Assembly (NCBI GenBank): GCA_949752745.1
Contig: OX457028.1
Coordinates: 1,486,420-1,550,419 of the forward strand
Direction of reading: 5' to 3'
Source: Protula sp. h YS-2021
Lineage: Eukaryota > Annelida > Polychaeta > Sabellida > Serpulidae
DNA length: 64,000 bases
Shown: positions 40,366 to 52,975 of the stretch, piece by piece
How the letters are laid out: each line of letters begins with the position of its first letter
Position numbering within the stretch: position 1 is the stretch's first letter
Made by a program: the position numbers and the translations under genes
Notes under the pieces: generated by a model
Databases searched by the model: none
Seen by the model: the letters and a program-made list of their open reading frames with translations, nothing else
What the model was told of the DNA's origin: nothing

Positions 40366-41899
40366 CGTAGGAGCGGTGGCATTCCGAAGTATCAACTAAA
40401 GTCCATAATCACCGGTATAGTGACAAATAAAGCTTACTTTAGAGTTTCGGTAATGTATTTCTAAAAATGGGGTCACCACCCCTTGATATACTTGTGGAAG
40501 ATCCAATATGGAGTGTTTCTAAATACGGCCAAATTTCTCTATAACTTGCACAAAAACACAGCAAAGCAAAGAGTCGAGGTTTTCGCGGGACATTTTGAAA
40601 CCAATGATACTGTGGATTAACTTCAATTTCAGGATAAAAAGTAAGCCCATTGTTGATCAATAAAACGCGGTATTTTTATGAGTCAAGACCACCAAAAATA
40701 GGCACCATTATCCTGTTTCAGTGTAAAATTACTAGGTGGGCTAATGGTTGCAAAGTTATTAACATTGATTACAAATTCTATAACAAGTGAGCATACTGAT
40801 GAAATAAATACTACGCAATTGTCTCGTTTTCTCGGAAATCGGCTCGTCAAGAAACGAAACAATAAAGTTCCGAACAACGTTTGCTTTATTTCTATTATTT
40901 AAAATATCAGCGAACAGTTCAGGCATTACAATAAAGTATCTAGGTTACGCTGAACAAATATAACACTTCTAATGAGAAATAAAATTATAACAGGGCCAGT
41001 TTTTGGCAGTAAATGGTACATATTGAGCTCATTTTCAAATACAGTAGACATCTGACAGAAGGATCACCCATGGAATTCTCCCAAAGTGGTCCTGTTTCCA
41101 AGTATTTTTCAAGTATTTTGACTGCATTTGACTGACCTACTTTAAATTTTCAGGACTGTATTTTTTGTTATTTCTTTCTTTATTTGCACAAACATTGCAT
41201 AAAATGAAGGAAAGTTCTTTTTCAAATTAGCATAAAGATACAATTGACAAGTTATGTACACAATATGTTGGCAGCCCAGAACTGTTTGGTGGCGGAGTAG
41301 TAGCATTGTTTTTTTCTTACAATCTGCAATTAACTCGATCTTATTATAAGTCAAACGGTAAAAACGATATTTAAATCATACTACACAAGTGCTCCCCTTC
41401 GTATATCAAGATTTAGTGTAGCAGCTCAAACGTTTCTCTTAACCAAAAAAGAAATTGCATGAGACGCTGCTGGGAAATGGTAATGACCAAACAGAGGAAA
41501 CTATTGGCCTACCAAAGCTCACTACAAGTGAGATGAAGAAAAAAAGATATCAATTTTAACCACTGCCTTTGGATGAAATCTAACATACGGGATATGGGGC
41601 AACGTCCCTGTTACTAAAACATGATGTAATAAGTTAAAGTTTGGATAATACGCTCTATAGCTATTATGTATATTCCAAATTGTGTAAACTAAGGTTATTT
41701 ATGGCTTCCTTGACGTGTCATAATTTCAACTTTGACATTATTATTCTTGCAGTATTAATTATTTCAAAGCCATACACTAAACTGGGCAGGCGTTCCAACG
41801 TCCGACGGCGATCTTGTCGCCTGAAGAGTTGAGATGTCTTGTCTTACGGTATTCCACAGTTATGATCGTCCCACACTCTGGTGCTAAAGACCATATGCT

Positions 41900-41990
41900 A
41901 AGTTGGTGGTTGGGAATTGAACCCGGACCGCTGCACTTAAGAGTTGTGATTAATACTGATCCACCAAGCAGGCAGGCACTGGTCAATTTT
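41900..41990 (-). repeat. tRNA-derived SINE-like fragment
   Basis: The minus strand carries GGTTCAATTCCC inside GCGGTCCGGGTTCAATTCCC, a good Pol III B-box/T-arm sequence. A weaker A-box-like stretch (TGGTGGATCAGTATT) lies the expected distance upstream. No cloverleaf forms, so it is a short-element remnant rather than a tRNA gene. Confidence 0.4.
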
Positions 41991-43426
41991 AAGATTACGG
42001 CACAAACCAGTGTCACTTAAGTTTTAATACGATTACCTGATAAGATGCCGCTATTACCAACATGCTTTAATTGCAATTATGTATGCTCCAAGTGATAAAC
42101 GTATACTAATATAAAGAAATTACAAGTAAAATTTAAAAATACATTTTAATTGCAATTTCAAATTCAGGAATGTATTGTTATTAATGCACTAGGAGGTAAC
42201 CTATCTGACTAACTCACTGACCATGGTCCCACCCTAGTGACCCATACTCTATGGGTTTTCGTTATTTTTATTCGTTCTTCGTGAGAAGTTCTCGAAATGT
42301 GAGCGGAATTCGATTGAATTCGACCTTTTCGGCTTGTTATGATTTTAAAGTCATAATTGTTGAAGTATCCGTCCAAGATTAAATAATTTTCCAATATGGA
42401 CTGGCAAAGCATTCAGTTTTGTTTCTGTTGTAAATTTTATGTATTTCACTTCCACTAGGTTGCATTTTGTGCAGGCAATCGTCGTCCGATTGTTTCAGAT
42501 AACTAATATAATAACCACATTGTCTGTCAGTTATCAATTGCTTACCAAAAACCGCCAACGAGAAAAAACCCTTAAATCATTTCCAGAAGCAGGAGCAAAT
42601 AATCTTTAGTTTAAGCTAAGTTTAAGCCAAACTGTAGGACATTTTGATATTTACATTTGCATCTTAATAGGTTATGTCATCAGTTTGTGTCACTAGATTA
42701 TAGCTTGATATTATGTCACCAGGATATGCACCACACTACGTCACGAGGTTATGTAACTGACGTTATATCAGCTATTCAGGTTTCCAGGATATGTCACCAG
42801 GTGATGTCATTACGTCATATCGTCAGCTGTTATCACCAGGTTTCATAAGGTTGTGAAAAGATCACATATTTATCGGACGGTAAAATATTTTGTGCAAATG
42901 CGCTTAGACCTTGCTGTTAGTAAGTAAACTTATGCCAATTAATTATCTATGTTCGATGTGAATAGTTTTTATCTGTAAAATACATAACATTAAATTTATA
43001 TTCTACACCCCGAACACACAGAAAGTCTCTGTATTCAACGGAACGGAAAACGTTTGGAACGTTCACAAGATATTTAAAACAGATAAAAAAAGTAAATAAG
43101 TAAAGGTTGCCAACACTCTTTATTAAAAACAGAGTATATAATTTACTATTCATATATTAAATAAACGTGGAAGTCAAACTGACAGGTCATTACTTGCATA
43201 TAGCTCTACTTATCGTGCATTTTAAACTTGCGCTATGAATAATGTAGCACATGTGCAGTCAATAAATAAAGGTTATTGTTGTAAAATATTCACAATAGGC
43301 TGGATTGTTCTAGGAAAAATTGCTGTTAAACATTTATTGGTTTATGCATAACGATTTTTTTTAAATCAGCAAAATACACGTGGAAATCGGTAAAAACTTG
43401 GGAATCCCACAGCTGCTATTTTCCAG

Positions 43427-44177
43427 TCAGCATAGCAAATAAATCCAATCAAAAAATCCCATTTGGTTATATCTTTTCTTCTAAAGATCCAGTACATTTC
43501 ATTTCAAAATGTTATGCAGAAAGTATGTGCAAAATTAATTGTGGTCCATGGCCTGATATGAGGTGTCGTATAATAGTAAAAATTATAGGATCTTAAGTTC
43601 GTATAGCCAGAAATCTGTAGAAACAAACACTTGACATAAGCAAGAATAGCCTGTATAAATCTTCGATTTTCTTGTAAAAATTAAGTTTTGTCCCTTCCGC
43701 GCAGTCAAAAGTCCCCCTTCCCTTTCAGGTAAGCGGGATAGCTATGCCGGTAACTGTAATTATACTTTAATTTCAGGCTCAAAATCTGCTATTGTTCCTC
43801 ATGAAGTCATTATACCGCCATATGTATGCATTGAGGCAGCCTCATGATAAAAACATAAAAATTGTGAAATGAAAATATTGTTCCAGTATGTATTCCAGCG
43901 AAACCATGAGTTATTTATATTAGTCGAAGTGCTTGATGAACCTTTTCTGTGACCAGAATTATCGCCAAAAAGTTAAGAATCCGTTAGATTTTGTAATCAG
44001 CATAGCAAAAAATCAATCGAAAGACCCGCTTTTGTAGTTATTTCTGTTCTTCTAGGGGTCTAATACATCTGATTTTGTGGTCATTTTAGATCGTGCAATA
44101 TTGTGGAGAGTGCCAGATTTCAAAATGTCATACAGAATGTCTATGTAAAATTAATTGTGGTCCATAGCCTGACATGT
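43427..44177 (+). repeat. Diverged direct duplication (two ~140-180-bp copies)
   Basis: CAGCATAGCAAATAAATCCAATC ... AAAATTAATTGTGGTCCATGGCCTGA at 43427-43566 recurs at 43997-44177 with CAGCATAGCAAAAAATCAATC ... AAAATTAATTGTGGTCCATAGCCTGA. The two are ~570-600 bases apart and moderately diverged. Confidence 0.7.
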
Positions 44178-44889
44178 ATAACAATAAAGTCTCGGACATG
44201 TTTATTTGTCAAGAATAAGTTGGAGGAATTCTGTGCTTTGCGTGTGAAAGTAGACATAAAATATGGGATAATAGACTCTAAATATGAAATGTGATAACTC
44301 GATCAAAGAGACGCGATAGCCGATCTCTTCGGCAGATTTATGTCGAAGCAAAAATTTTTAAAGCACAATGATGTTCCTACATTAATATTAAACCTCTTTA
44401 TACGTCTATTAATATTATGGCGTTGTCTTGAATTAAAATCTCAAATATCTTTCACGGTGAATAGGTGATACTATTTTTCACATGGCTGTTAGGCAAAACA
44501 TACAAACCAAAGGTGCAAGGGTCGATAGACGATCATAATTCTAAAGCAATTCTAAATGGTCTCAGCTGTGAGATATGAAAGAAATCAAATGACATATATC
44601 AACTTAAGTAGATAACCTATGTCAGATCACCCAAAAAATTAATGTTCCCTTTAATACATAATTTATGTTACCTTGCGCACATAATTCATGGCACCTTATC
44701 TCATCATTACCAAATGTGTAGTCATCGAAAAAGAGCTTTAGTTCAAGACGCAGTGGCATATAAAATTTTTCTTCAGTAAAACTATATTTAAACTACTATT
44801 TGATAGTGAAGTGTGCAGAGGTCTTATTAAACTTCTACATTCGTTTAGATCTCAGCTATATATGTTGGTTTAGCTTTTTTATGTACACT

Positions 44890-47736
44890 ATGAAAGCGAC
44901 TTTGAATATGGAGCAGAATGAGAAGAAACAAGAAAGTGATACGACTGAAGTGCAGGTTACAGGCGAGGTAAGGCGTTTGCGTTGACAGTTTGAAAGTAAA
45001 TGTGATAAAACAGGAGTTAAATAAAGAACGAATAAATCTTATAAGTGCTTTTGGAAAGAGCATCGCTCTCATTGAATGAACTGATTTAATCAATATATTC
45101 AAATATCTGCGATTGTTGTGCCTGGTAGGAATGTACTGAAATATTTCCTCCCTCAATTGTTCATTAACAGATTAATAATTAATATTTAAAAAAAAAACGC
45201 CGCAAAGAAAATACCTTTATGGCATAGCTGAAAAGAGAATAAAGTGAAGCTTAATTATTCGCGAAGAGTGAAACGAAATTACTTGTAAAGAAATTATGAA
45301 TGATTTGAGGTTGAAATATAACAGAATGCTATTCTACTAGCTTAATTTTCAATTTTATCAACAACAAATTTCAGTAATAGTACTTACTGATCTAAATGTC
45401 ATTTAAAAGATAATAAAAAATCAACTACAGATGTTTAAAATTTGAAGAAATTTAATGCAACGCATTTGTGCAACGAGAAAACTGGATTTAGTTCAATATA
45501 AGTTTAATTCAACTTAATATAATCCGGAATTATTTGTAAGTGGAAGTGTCAACATTCAGTGTAGCCCAACTGTAGACTAGTGTACGTTGAGAATTACCTT
45601 TTACAATAACAATCAACCTTTACGTTGAGAATTAACTTTCTACAGAAAGAATGAGATATCGCGTGTTTATGTGCTAGAAATTATACAGTGTTATGTCTTA
45701 TCCGAAGTTCTTCACAAAAATTATTCAATAATTACTCTGTGTTCGGTAGTTCATGTTCTCACATGATTAGGGCATTTCAAAACATATGTTAAAAACATGT
45801 AGACGCATTCTGAAGGGTGCATTTGGACTTTGTTTATTTATACTTCAATAAGTTAAGATGGCCATGTGGAGATGTAATGGGTTGGGCTGTTTTCAGGATG
45901 CTTTTAGATTATTTTAATGATTTAGATTGTTAATATTACAATGTATTACCCTTAAAATGTTGACTTTTAAAATGTTAAGGTGTTTATATTGTATACAGCA
46001 AACTCACCAGAATGTTTATATTTAGAATGTTGAAGCGTTAGTGCATTTTTGTCAGTACGTCGGCCTGTTAAAATGTTCACCTTTAGGTGCTGCCAGTTTT
46101 GAAGGTGAAGTGGCAGGCGACGAAAGCAGTATGGGTAGCCGCCGTCGTGTCTTTTGTTGTCGTGTTAATCACTGTTGCTATAGTGACAGGGTTTATCGTC
46201 ACAAGAAAGCAAAACAACAAATCTACAAGAACAATAATTGAAGTAATATTACTTAGACAATCCTTTTTCGTATATGCGTAAATTGTCAACTGAAACAATA
46301 ATATTATAATATTTACAGAATGCAGCCAGTAAATAAGCACTTACATTGTAGAGTATACAATTATTTTTATGTAAGCTAAATCAAAATTATATTTTTAAAC
46401 CCATTCATGCTTTTCTAGCTTGGGCCGTAATGAATCAAACAATAATATTGGTTCTCAATTACTTTTTGCCTTGATTTAGTATTAAGCCGTTAGTTTCGTG
46501 TAACAAGCCCATATTTTTATCAAGTAATTTTTAGGAAAATGTAAAACTGCCATCCGGACAGGAGATCAAGGACAGAAGAGAATATGTTCCGGAAGAAAAC
46601 ATTGAAATTGACACAATGACTTATCCTGATGGGTCTACGCAAATCGCTATATTTGATTATAACAGGGTAGGCATATGCAACGCAACACACTGTTAATTAT
46701 CATGCTATTCTTACGTTAAAATGCGTAAATCCCCATGACAAGTACGAGTTAAATAACAATTTATTGCAGTAACCTAAACAATAATAAACTACTTCACCAA
46801 ACTAATACCCTCCTAAACAATGTTCCGTATCATTATGTAGTAACTCATCAATGTCATTACACTTATTACATTTTTTATACTTTTCCGGTTAACGTTGATA
46901 AATAATTGAGTGAAGAAATCAGTATTTATTCGGTCATGCAGCAAATTTAATTAACCATGAATAAAAGACTAATTAAATACAGCAAATTACTGACTGCATG
47001 GCTTTGTTTTGGGACCACTTTATGTTTTATCTTTATTATAATAGAAAATACAAGTGCTGCAGGAGGATCATCGATGTGTCATAACACCTTTGAACGGGAC
47101 AAACAAAGATGCAGTGGTGAGCATGGCTGTGCACTTTTGGTATTCAAATCTACTACCTCCCTTACAGAGAGGCAGTTATCTTACCAGACCAGTCTTTGAT
47201 GAGTTGCTCGATTTTAAATTCTATAGTATAGAAGTACTTACAATTGTTGATTGATATATTTATCAATTACTAGTTTGCAATACCGTCGGGTATAACGGTA
47301 AAATAATGGTATACTGTGCCAGGCAGTTCACCATATGACGCAGTACAATGTTTTAAAAATTTATTTTGAAATTTGCTTTGCAACTAAGAATGCCAAAATC
47401 TTGTTGTTATGGCGAACTAGAAAATAAAATTCACGAAAAACTATACTTTATACATTTACTTTATACAGGCACCGGTAGACATACCACAGAAATGAAACAC
47501 GTGTAAATTGTATATTTCTAAAACTTTTGTCTGAACTATTCCTAAATAGTTGCATATTCTTATTTCAGGAGAGCACACCTTACATCTATGTCGTAGATTC
47601 CAGTCCCGTGAGGGATAAAACTTTTCTCGCCCTTAGTGCGCAGGACATGTGCAAAAGAAAAGACGTGTTTTGGGCATATCCCCGCTGCCTCATAGTTGGA
47701 GGCAAGTGCATAACGTGGAAACCACCCAAAAAATAA
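44890..47736 (+). CDS. BRICHOS-domain type II membrane precursor with basic C-terminal peptide (5 exons)
   Basis: Exons 44890-44967, 46087-46242, 46535-46666, 47063-47116 and 47569-47736 join in phase 0 throughout and give 195 residues. Residues 1-40 are a polar cytoplasmic head. Residues 41-65 are one membrane segment (VWVAAVVSFVVVLITVAIVT...). 66-122 are a linker and first strands ending STQIAIFDYNR, with the Asp expected in BRICHOS. Exon 4 adds EDHRCVITPLNGTNKDAV and exon 5 adds YIYVVDSSP...LALSAQDMCKRKDVFWAYP; C127 and C168 fit the conserved BRICHOS cysteine pair, though closer together than usual. The chain ends RCLIVGGKCITWKPPKK, basic, with two cysteines and no acidic residue. Known arenicin-type precursors are ~200 residues with BRICHOS followed by a disulfide hairpin antimicrobial peptide, so a chaperoned defence peptide is my inference. 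Donors are GTAAGG, GTAATA, GTAGGC and GTGAGC. The start is uncertain: in-frame ATGs also lie at 44881 and 44800, and 44775 could be a splice acceptor. Confidence 0.72.
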
Positions 47737-48362
47737 CACCACCAGTAGTATTGAACTAAAACGGTCTGACTTCTGGTTATTGATAACAAATGCACTTAGA
47801 ACAGGATTAATAAAATGAATTTCGGGTGGTCATACTTTCGGAGTGGCCGCATCACTGAGTTTCCTTATACTTTGTTCTTAGCAAATGGCAGTTGTCAAAT
47901 ACACTCTTTGCTTTCCCACATTTTATGACAGACTTGACTCTATGCTAAAGATCAGCTATGATATTTAACCTACAAAATTTTTACGTTAAACAAATGGCAA
48001 ATATTTATCGATGCGATACAGAGGTAAGTTATCCTTAGTTGTGCAGAAAATGTAAAAAACTGGGGCTACATTAGAAGCAAAGTTGGAATTTTCCCCAGAT
48101 TACACAGGTGTAACATTGATCGAAGACAATAAAAGTAAAAGCTACTAAAAAGAACTATAACAAACACCCTAACAACTATCCGTTTGACCCATATTATCTG
48201 CAGCCCTTTTATATACATTTCTGTTATCGATGCCTTAAATTACTTCGCATGAACTCTATGCAATAGCAGTTGTCAGGCCAAGCACTTTATATGCATTTTA
48301 TTGTCATTACCTTAAATTATTACTGTTGCAAAAATAATCAGCCGTAGACTTTTGTTTCATAG

Positions 48363-49110
48363 AAAATTTTGAAGGCAACAGAACAAAAAGGAATATTTTT
48401 ATTCGAGAACATGGAAGCTATTTTAGAAATCACGAGAGAGACAGTGACAATACTCTTTGTCCAAGACATGCACCAAATTGTTGCGCATGGTGTTACGAGG
48501 GTTTGTATAACAGAGTAACACATGAAAAAATAAATGGAACTCACTACGGACTCTCGAGCAAAGGGCTGTATCAGATCCAGGTAAGTCCAAACTTTTCACT
48601 GACATTTCGTTGGTCTAATATCTGTTTTATCAAATATAAATCATGTTAATAATTTAACGTTTTCATGAGTTTTTGTCGTTTCAAACTCAAAGCAATTATT
48701 TTTCAACAAAATAGCATAAGGAATTTGTGAAATACCAAACACTATTTTATCGACTTTCATTTCAAATTTAAGATCAGCGATTTTGAATAGAAAGTTATAG
48801 TTTACATTTAAAAATGTCATTTAAATGCGAAATCGTTTTATGCCTACTTTGATTTGCATAAAGGTAATTGTATTTGAAGACCTTATCGCGCATAACAAAT
48901 AGAGAAATATATCTGTCAAAAAGCTACACATCCGTTCACTATATTTCTCTATTTCAGTCTTTAATCCTGCTGTACCACTTTCCTGGCGGCATTTCCCGTG
49001 TCTGGTGTGGCTGGTTTTTCGCTGATGGCTTTGTTGACGGAATCTCGCCAATATACCCCTGCGATGAATCGCAGTACCAAGATCCAGGCGATCTTCGTCA
49101 ACATAAATAG
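48363..49110 (+). CDS. Conserved cysteine-rich terminal exons 6-7, unit 1
   Basis: Exon 6 is 48363-48580 (acceptor TTTCATAG, donor CAG|GTAAGT, 218 bases, begins in phase 1). Exon 7 is 48958-49110 (acceptor ATTTCAG) ending in TAG. Together they encode about 122 residues, with LCPRHAPNCCAWCYEGLYN (Cys spacing C-x6-CC-x2-C) in exon 6 and SRVWCGWFF...PIYPCDESQY in exon 7, six cysteines in all. Intact paralogues exist in units 2 and 3 and differ mainly by substitutions, so the frame has been under selection. Exon 5 ends in a stop and no phase-1 donor is obvious, so the 5' partner is unresolved. A conserved donor GAG|GTAAGT at 48021-48024, after an ATG in matching phase (ATGCGATACAGAG), is one candidate leader. 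I do not recognise the family. Confidence 0.6.
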
Positions 49111-50280
49111 AAATAATCGAAATGCAGCCTAAACTTTTAATGCAAATTTAAGTGTTGAGTTTTGATAGTTTTTAACATAACACAGAAAAAAACAAAGGAA
49201 TTTATTGCCCTTTGATACGTCACTCTTTCCGTTGTTTATGTTTTGTTTCTTGAAACTGAGAAAATATAAAAAAAAATCATTATATTGGCATATGTGTTTC
49301 TGTTATATTCTATCAGTTCAGAAATACAAAAATTCGTATAAGAAACAAAAGTAAAGATAAGGATAAGAACAAACTTTAAAAATCAAAGAACTTCGAATTA
49401 TAGTATCACTGTTAAGCCTTGAATTCACCAAAATGCAAGGAGGTCTAGGTTTATGTTGCGCGTAAGCTTTTGTGCTGAATTACTGTATTGGAGTTCATTT
49501 TTAATAACCACTATTACTAATTTCACATCTCTATATGCGAGTGTGTTTACGACTTACGTTCGGTTCGGTTATCTAAGCTGATATATAATATGCAAACCTT
49601 TTAATAATTTTTTGAACTTCTCCATTATATCAGTGATTAACCGCTTTTGTCATGTAAACAGAAGATTTTTTTAATCACATACAGCTTTATAATACCTTCA
49701 AGACATAAACTAAATAAAGTTTTTTTATTGCGTTAATAAATTTATTCCATGGCGCTTCGTAAATCGCATCAAAGCATACTAATCAAGATGTTTCTAACGC
49801 TTTAACATCACCATTCGCAACAGGAGTAGTTAAACTGTTAATGACGATTAAACATAAACATTGTTTTGTGGGAATTTTGATAATTAAAGTGTATAAACAT
49901 TGTCTTGAACGCCGTATAATGCAAAATTACTTTTTAACTTACTTATGTTATTCTTAAAGTTGTTAAAATTTTAATAAATGCTTCATTCCATATTTGTTTT
50001 GTTTGATAACCATTCGATTTGTGTCTGTTGTGGTAAAAATGTATTCTGGATTTTACTACGGGATATATGCTCAATAACATTTGATGCGGACACACACATA
50101 TATACTTTGTACAAAAGTTCCAGGACAGTAAATGTATAGACCGATATCTCAGCAAGTATATAACATTTACATAACTTTATAAATTTTACACAAGAAATAC
50201 CTTATGACAGTGACATTGACTGTACACAAAATTAAAGTTTTAGGTTTTACACAAAGGAAGATCCAGATCATTATTCGAAC
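49111..50280. other. 3' flank of unit 1, no gene seen
   Basis: AT-rich sequence, closely repeated in unit 2 (54328-55500). In unit 3 similarity continues only to about 60833. No exon or clear regulatory element is recognised. Confidence 0.55.
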
Positions 50281-50289
50281 AGACTCACC

Positions 50290-50805
50290 GAAAACGACTG
50301 ATTCAGTAGCGTGTGTGTCCACCTCGTGCCCTTGCGAGGTCTTGTACGCGCCTTTGCATCGAGAAAATTAGGCGATTAACTGCCCTCCGAGGTATCCGAT
50401 GCCACTCCTCAATGAGAACTTGTCGTAATTCTGCATGGAGCGTGGTGGTGCGTACTCTACGATCGAGCTTATCCCATAAATGCTCGATCGGATTCATGTC
50501 GGACGAGTACGGAGGCCATGGCAGAGTATTTGCAAGTAATACCGACATTGTGCAGCAACATGCCCACAGTGTTGCTCTGTGTGCTCTAATATTGAGCTCC
50601 CTTAGACGTCGCAAGACAGTTTTTGCTTAAATTCGATGATTATGAATGCCAGGTGTGATTGCTGCTGTAGCCTCCGCAGCCAGAAACCGATCGCGCAGAT
50701 GCGTGATCCGGATCCATCAATCCTGAGCTGGAGTCGTAACTCGTGGCCTTCCGGACCTGGGTCGATCTCGAACTGTTCCTGTTTCACGATATCCTCTACA
50801 CAGTT
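50290..50805 (-). pseudogene. Tc1-like transposase, internally deleted (unit 1 copy)
   Basis: Minus strand: a QDRWIRITHLRDRF-type part near 50700, then the C-terminal signature WPPYSSDMNPIEHLWDKLDRRV and RRAVNRLIFSMQRRVQ. The catalytic centre between them is missing and the junction is out of frame. A further short deletion sits near 50435-50445 relative to the unit 2 copy. Its place at the unit edge shows it was copied along with the exons. Confidence 0.82.
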
Positions 50806-51214
50806 CGTTTATAACAGGGTAGGCATATGCAACGCAACACACTGTTAATTATCACGCTATCCTAACGTTAAAATTCGTAATTCCCCATGACAAGTACGAG
50901 TTAAATAACAATTTATTGCAGTAACCTAAACAATAATAAACTACTTCACTAAAATAATACCCTCCTAAACAATGTTCCGTATCATTATGTAGTAACTCAT
51001 CAATGTCATCACACTTATTACATTTTTTATACTTTTCCGGTTAACGTTGATAAATAATTGAGTGAAGAAATCAGTATTTATTCGGTCATGCAGCAAATTT
51101 AATTAACCATGAATAAAAGACTAATTAAATACAGCAAATTACTGACTGCATGGCTTTGTTTTGGGACCACTTTATGTTTTATCTTTATTATAATAGAAAA
51201 TACAAGTGCTGCAG

Positions 51215-51888
51215 GAGGATCATCGATGTGTCATAACACCTTTGAACGGGACAAACAAAGATGCAGTGGTGAGCATGGCTGTGCACTTTTGGTATTCAAA
51301 TCTACTACCTCTCTTACAGAGAGGCAGTTATCTTACCAGACCAGTCTTTGATGAGTCGTATTACTAGTTTGCAATACCGCCGGGTATAACGGTAGAATTA
51401 CGGTAGGTCTGACGCAGTTTGGCGATGTTAGGCAAAAGAAGGCGTGATGCAGAAAGGTTCAAGGTGGTAAACTGTGCCAGGCAGTTCACCATATGACGCA
51501 GTACAATGTTTTTAAAATGTATTTTGAAATTTGCTTTGCAACTAAGAATGCCAAAATCTTGTTGTTATGGCGAACTACAAAATAAAATTCACGAAAAACT
51601 ATACTTTATACATTTACAGGCACCGGCAGACATACCACAGAAATGAAACATGTGTAAATTGTATATTTCTAAAACTTTTGTCTGAACTATTCCTTAATAG
51701 TTGCATAATTCTTATTTCAGGAGAGCACACCTTACATCTATGTCGTAGATTCCAGTCCCGCGAGGGATAAATCTTTTCTCGCCCTAAGTGCGCAGGACAT
51801 GTGCAAAAGCAAAGGCGTGTTTTGGGCATATCCCCGCTGTCTCATAGTTGGAGGCAAGTGCATAACGTGGAAACCACCCAAAAAATAA
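51215..51888 (+). CDS. Unit 2 exons 4 and 5 (intact BRICHOS 3' cassette)
   Basis: Exon 4' at 51215-51268 keeps the acceptor CTGCAG and donor GTG|GTGAGC. Exon 5' at 51721-51888 keeps the acceptor TTATTTCAG and the stop. Relative to unit 1 the BRICHOS part has changes (SSPARDKS for SSPVRDKT, CKSKGV for CKRKDV), while the last 17 residues RCLIVGGKCITWKPPKK are identical. Phase 0 on both sides means it could replace the unit 1 cassette without disturbing the frame. Confidence 0.62.
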
Positions 51889-52514
51889 CACCACCAGTAG
51901 TATTGAACTAAAACGGTCTGATTTCCGGTTATTGATAACAAATGCACTTAGAACAGGATTAATAAAATGAATTTTGGGTGGTCATACTTTCGGAGTGGCC
52001 GCATCACTGAGTTTCCTTATACTTTGTTCTTAGCAAATGGCAGTTGTCAAATACACTCTTTGCTTTCCCACATTTTATGACAGACTTGCCTCTATGCTAA
52101 AGATCAGCTATAATAGTTAACCTACAAAACTTTTACGTTAAACAAATGGCAAATATTTATCGATGCGATACAGAGGTAAGTTATCCTTAGTTGTGCAGAA
52201 AATGTAAAAAACTAGGGCTACATTAGAAGCAAAGTTGGAATTTTCCCCAGATTACACAGGTGTAACATTGATCGAAGACAATAAAAATAAAAGCTACTAA
52301 AAATAACTATAACAAACACCCTAGCAAGTCTCCGTTTGACCCATATTAACTGCAGCCCTTTTATATACATTTCTGTTATCGATGCCTTAAATTACTTCGC
52401 ATGAACTCTATGCAATAGCAGTTGTCAGGCCAAGCACTTTATATGCATTTTATTATCATTACCTTAAATTATTACTGTTGCAAAAATAATCAGCCGTAAA
52501 CTTTTGTTTCATAG

Positions 52515-52744
52515 AAAATTTTGAAGGCAACAGAACAAAAAGGAATGTTTTTATTCGAGAACATGGAGGCTATTTTAGACATCACGAGAGACACAGTGCC
52601 AATACTCTTTGTCCAAGACATGCACCAAATTGTTGCGCATGGTGTTACGAGGGTTTGTATAACAGAGTAACACATGAAAAAATAAGTGCAAGCCACTACG
52701 GAATCTCGAGCAAAGGGCATACCACAGAAATGAAACACGTGTAA
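52515..52744 (+). pseudogene. Unit 2 exon 6a, fused to intron sequence
   Basis: Exon 6 is intact up to SSKG, then at about 52717 the sequence jumps from exon 6 to the intron upstream of exon 5 (CATACCACAGAAATG). The donor is lost. The frame runs on as HTTEMKHV to a TAA, so it could act only as a terminal exon. Confidence 0.7.
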
Positions 52745-52807
52745 ATTGTATATTTCTAAAACTTTTGTCTGAACTATTCCTTAATAGTTGCATAATTCTT
52801 ATTTCAG

Positions 52808-52975
52808 GAGAGCACACCTTACATCTATGTCGTAGATTCCAGTCCCGTGAGGGATAAAACTTTTTTCGCCCTTAGTGCGCAGGACATGCGCAAAAGCAAA
52901 AGCGTGTTTTAGGCATATCCCCTCTGCCTCATAGTTGGAGGCAAGTGCATAACGTGGAAACCACCAATAGAACTA
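52808..52975 (+). pseudogene. Unit 2 exon 5b, disrupted
   Basis: Second exon 5 of unit 2. The conserved Cys codon is now Arg (QDMRKSK), the Trp codon has become TAG at 52910-52912, and the last codons are lost in a short deletion (CCACCAATAGAAC). The acceptor is intact. Confidence 0.8.

Larger units (their letters stand above)
40366..44889. other. No recognisable gene; minor repeats
   Basis: Mostly AT-rich. It holds a weak ~19-bp TGTCACCAGGTTATG repeat (42665-42850), a tRNA-like minus-strand fragment (41900-41990) and a diverged direct duplication (43427-43566 and 43997-44177). No coding exon is supportable before the BRICHOS gene. Confidence 0.5.
46657..50808 (+). repeat. Tandem duplication unit 1 of the BRICHOS 3' half
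   Basis: Starts in the last bases of exon 3 (TTATAACAGGGTAGGCATATGC) and runs through exons 4-7 and a decayed Tc1-like copy. Units 2 and 3 begin with the same TTATAACAGGGTAGGC word. Unit 1 holds one exon 5-6 module and is the only unit attached to exons 1-3. Confidence 0.88.

Noticed and set aside
46957..47199. Plus-strand open frame beginning MNKRLIKYSK with a hydrophobic segment, repeated at 51109-51351
   Set aside because: It overlaps exon 4 in another frame. In unit 3 both its ATG and its frame are lost while exon 4 stays intact with only a synonymous change. Its presence in unit 2 follows from the duplication.
48338..48544. Minus-strand open frames opposite exon 6 (repeated at 52490, 53539, 57699, 58780 and 59655)
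   Set aside because: Antisense shadows of exon 6, which has splice sites and conserved cysteines on the plus strand.
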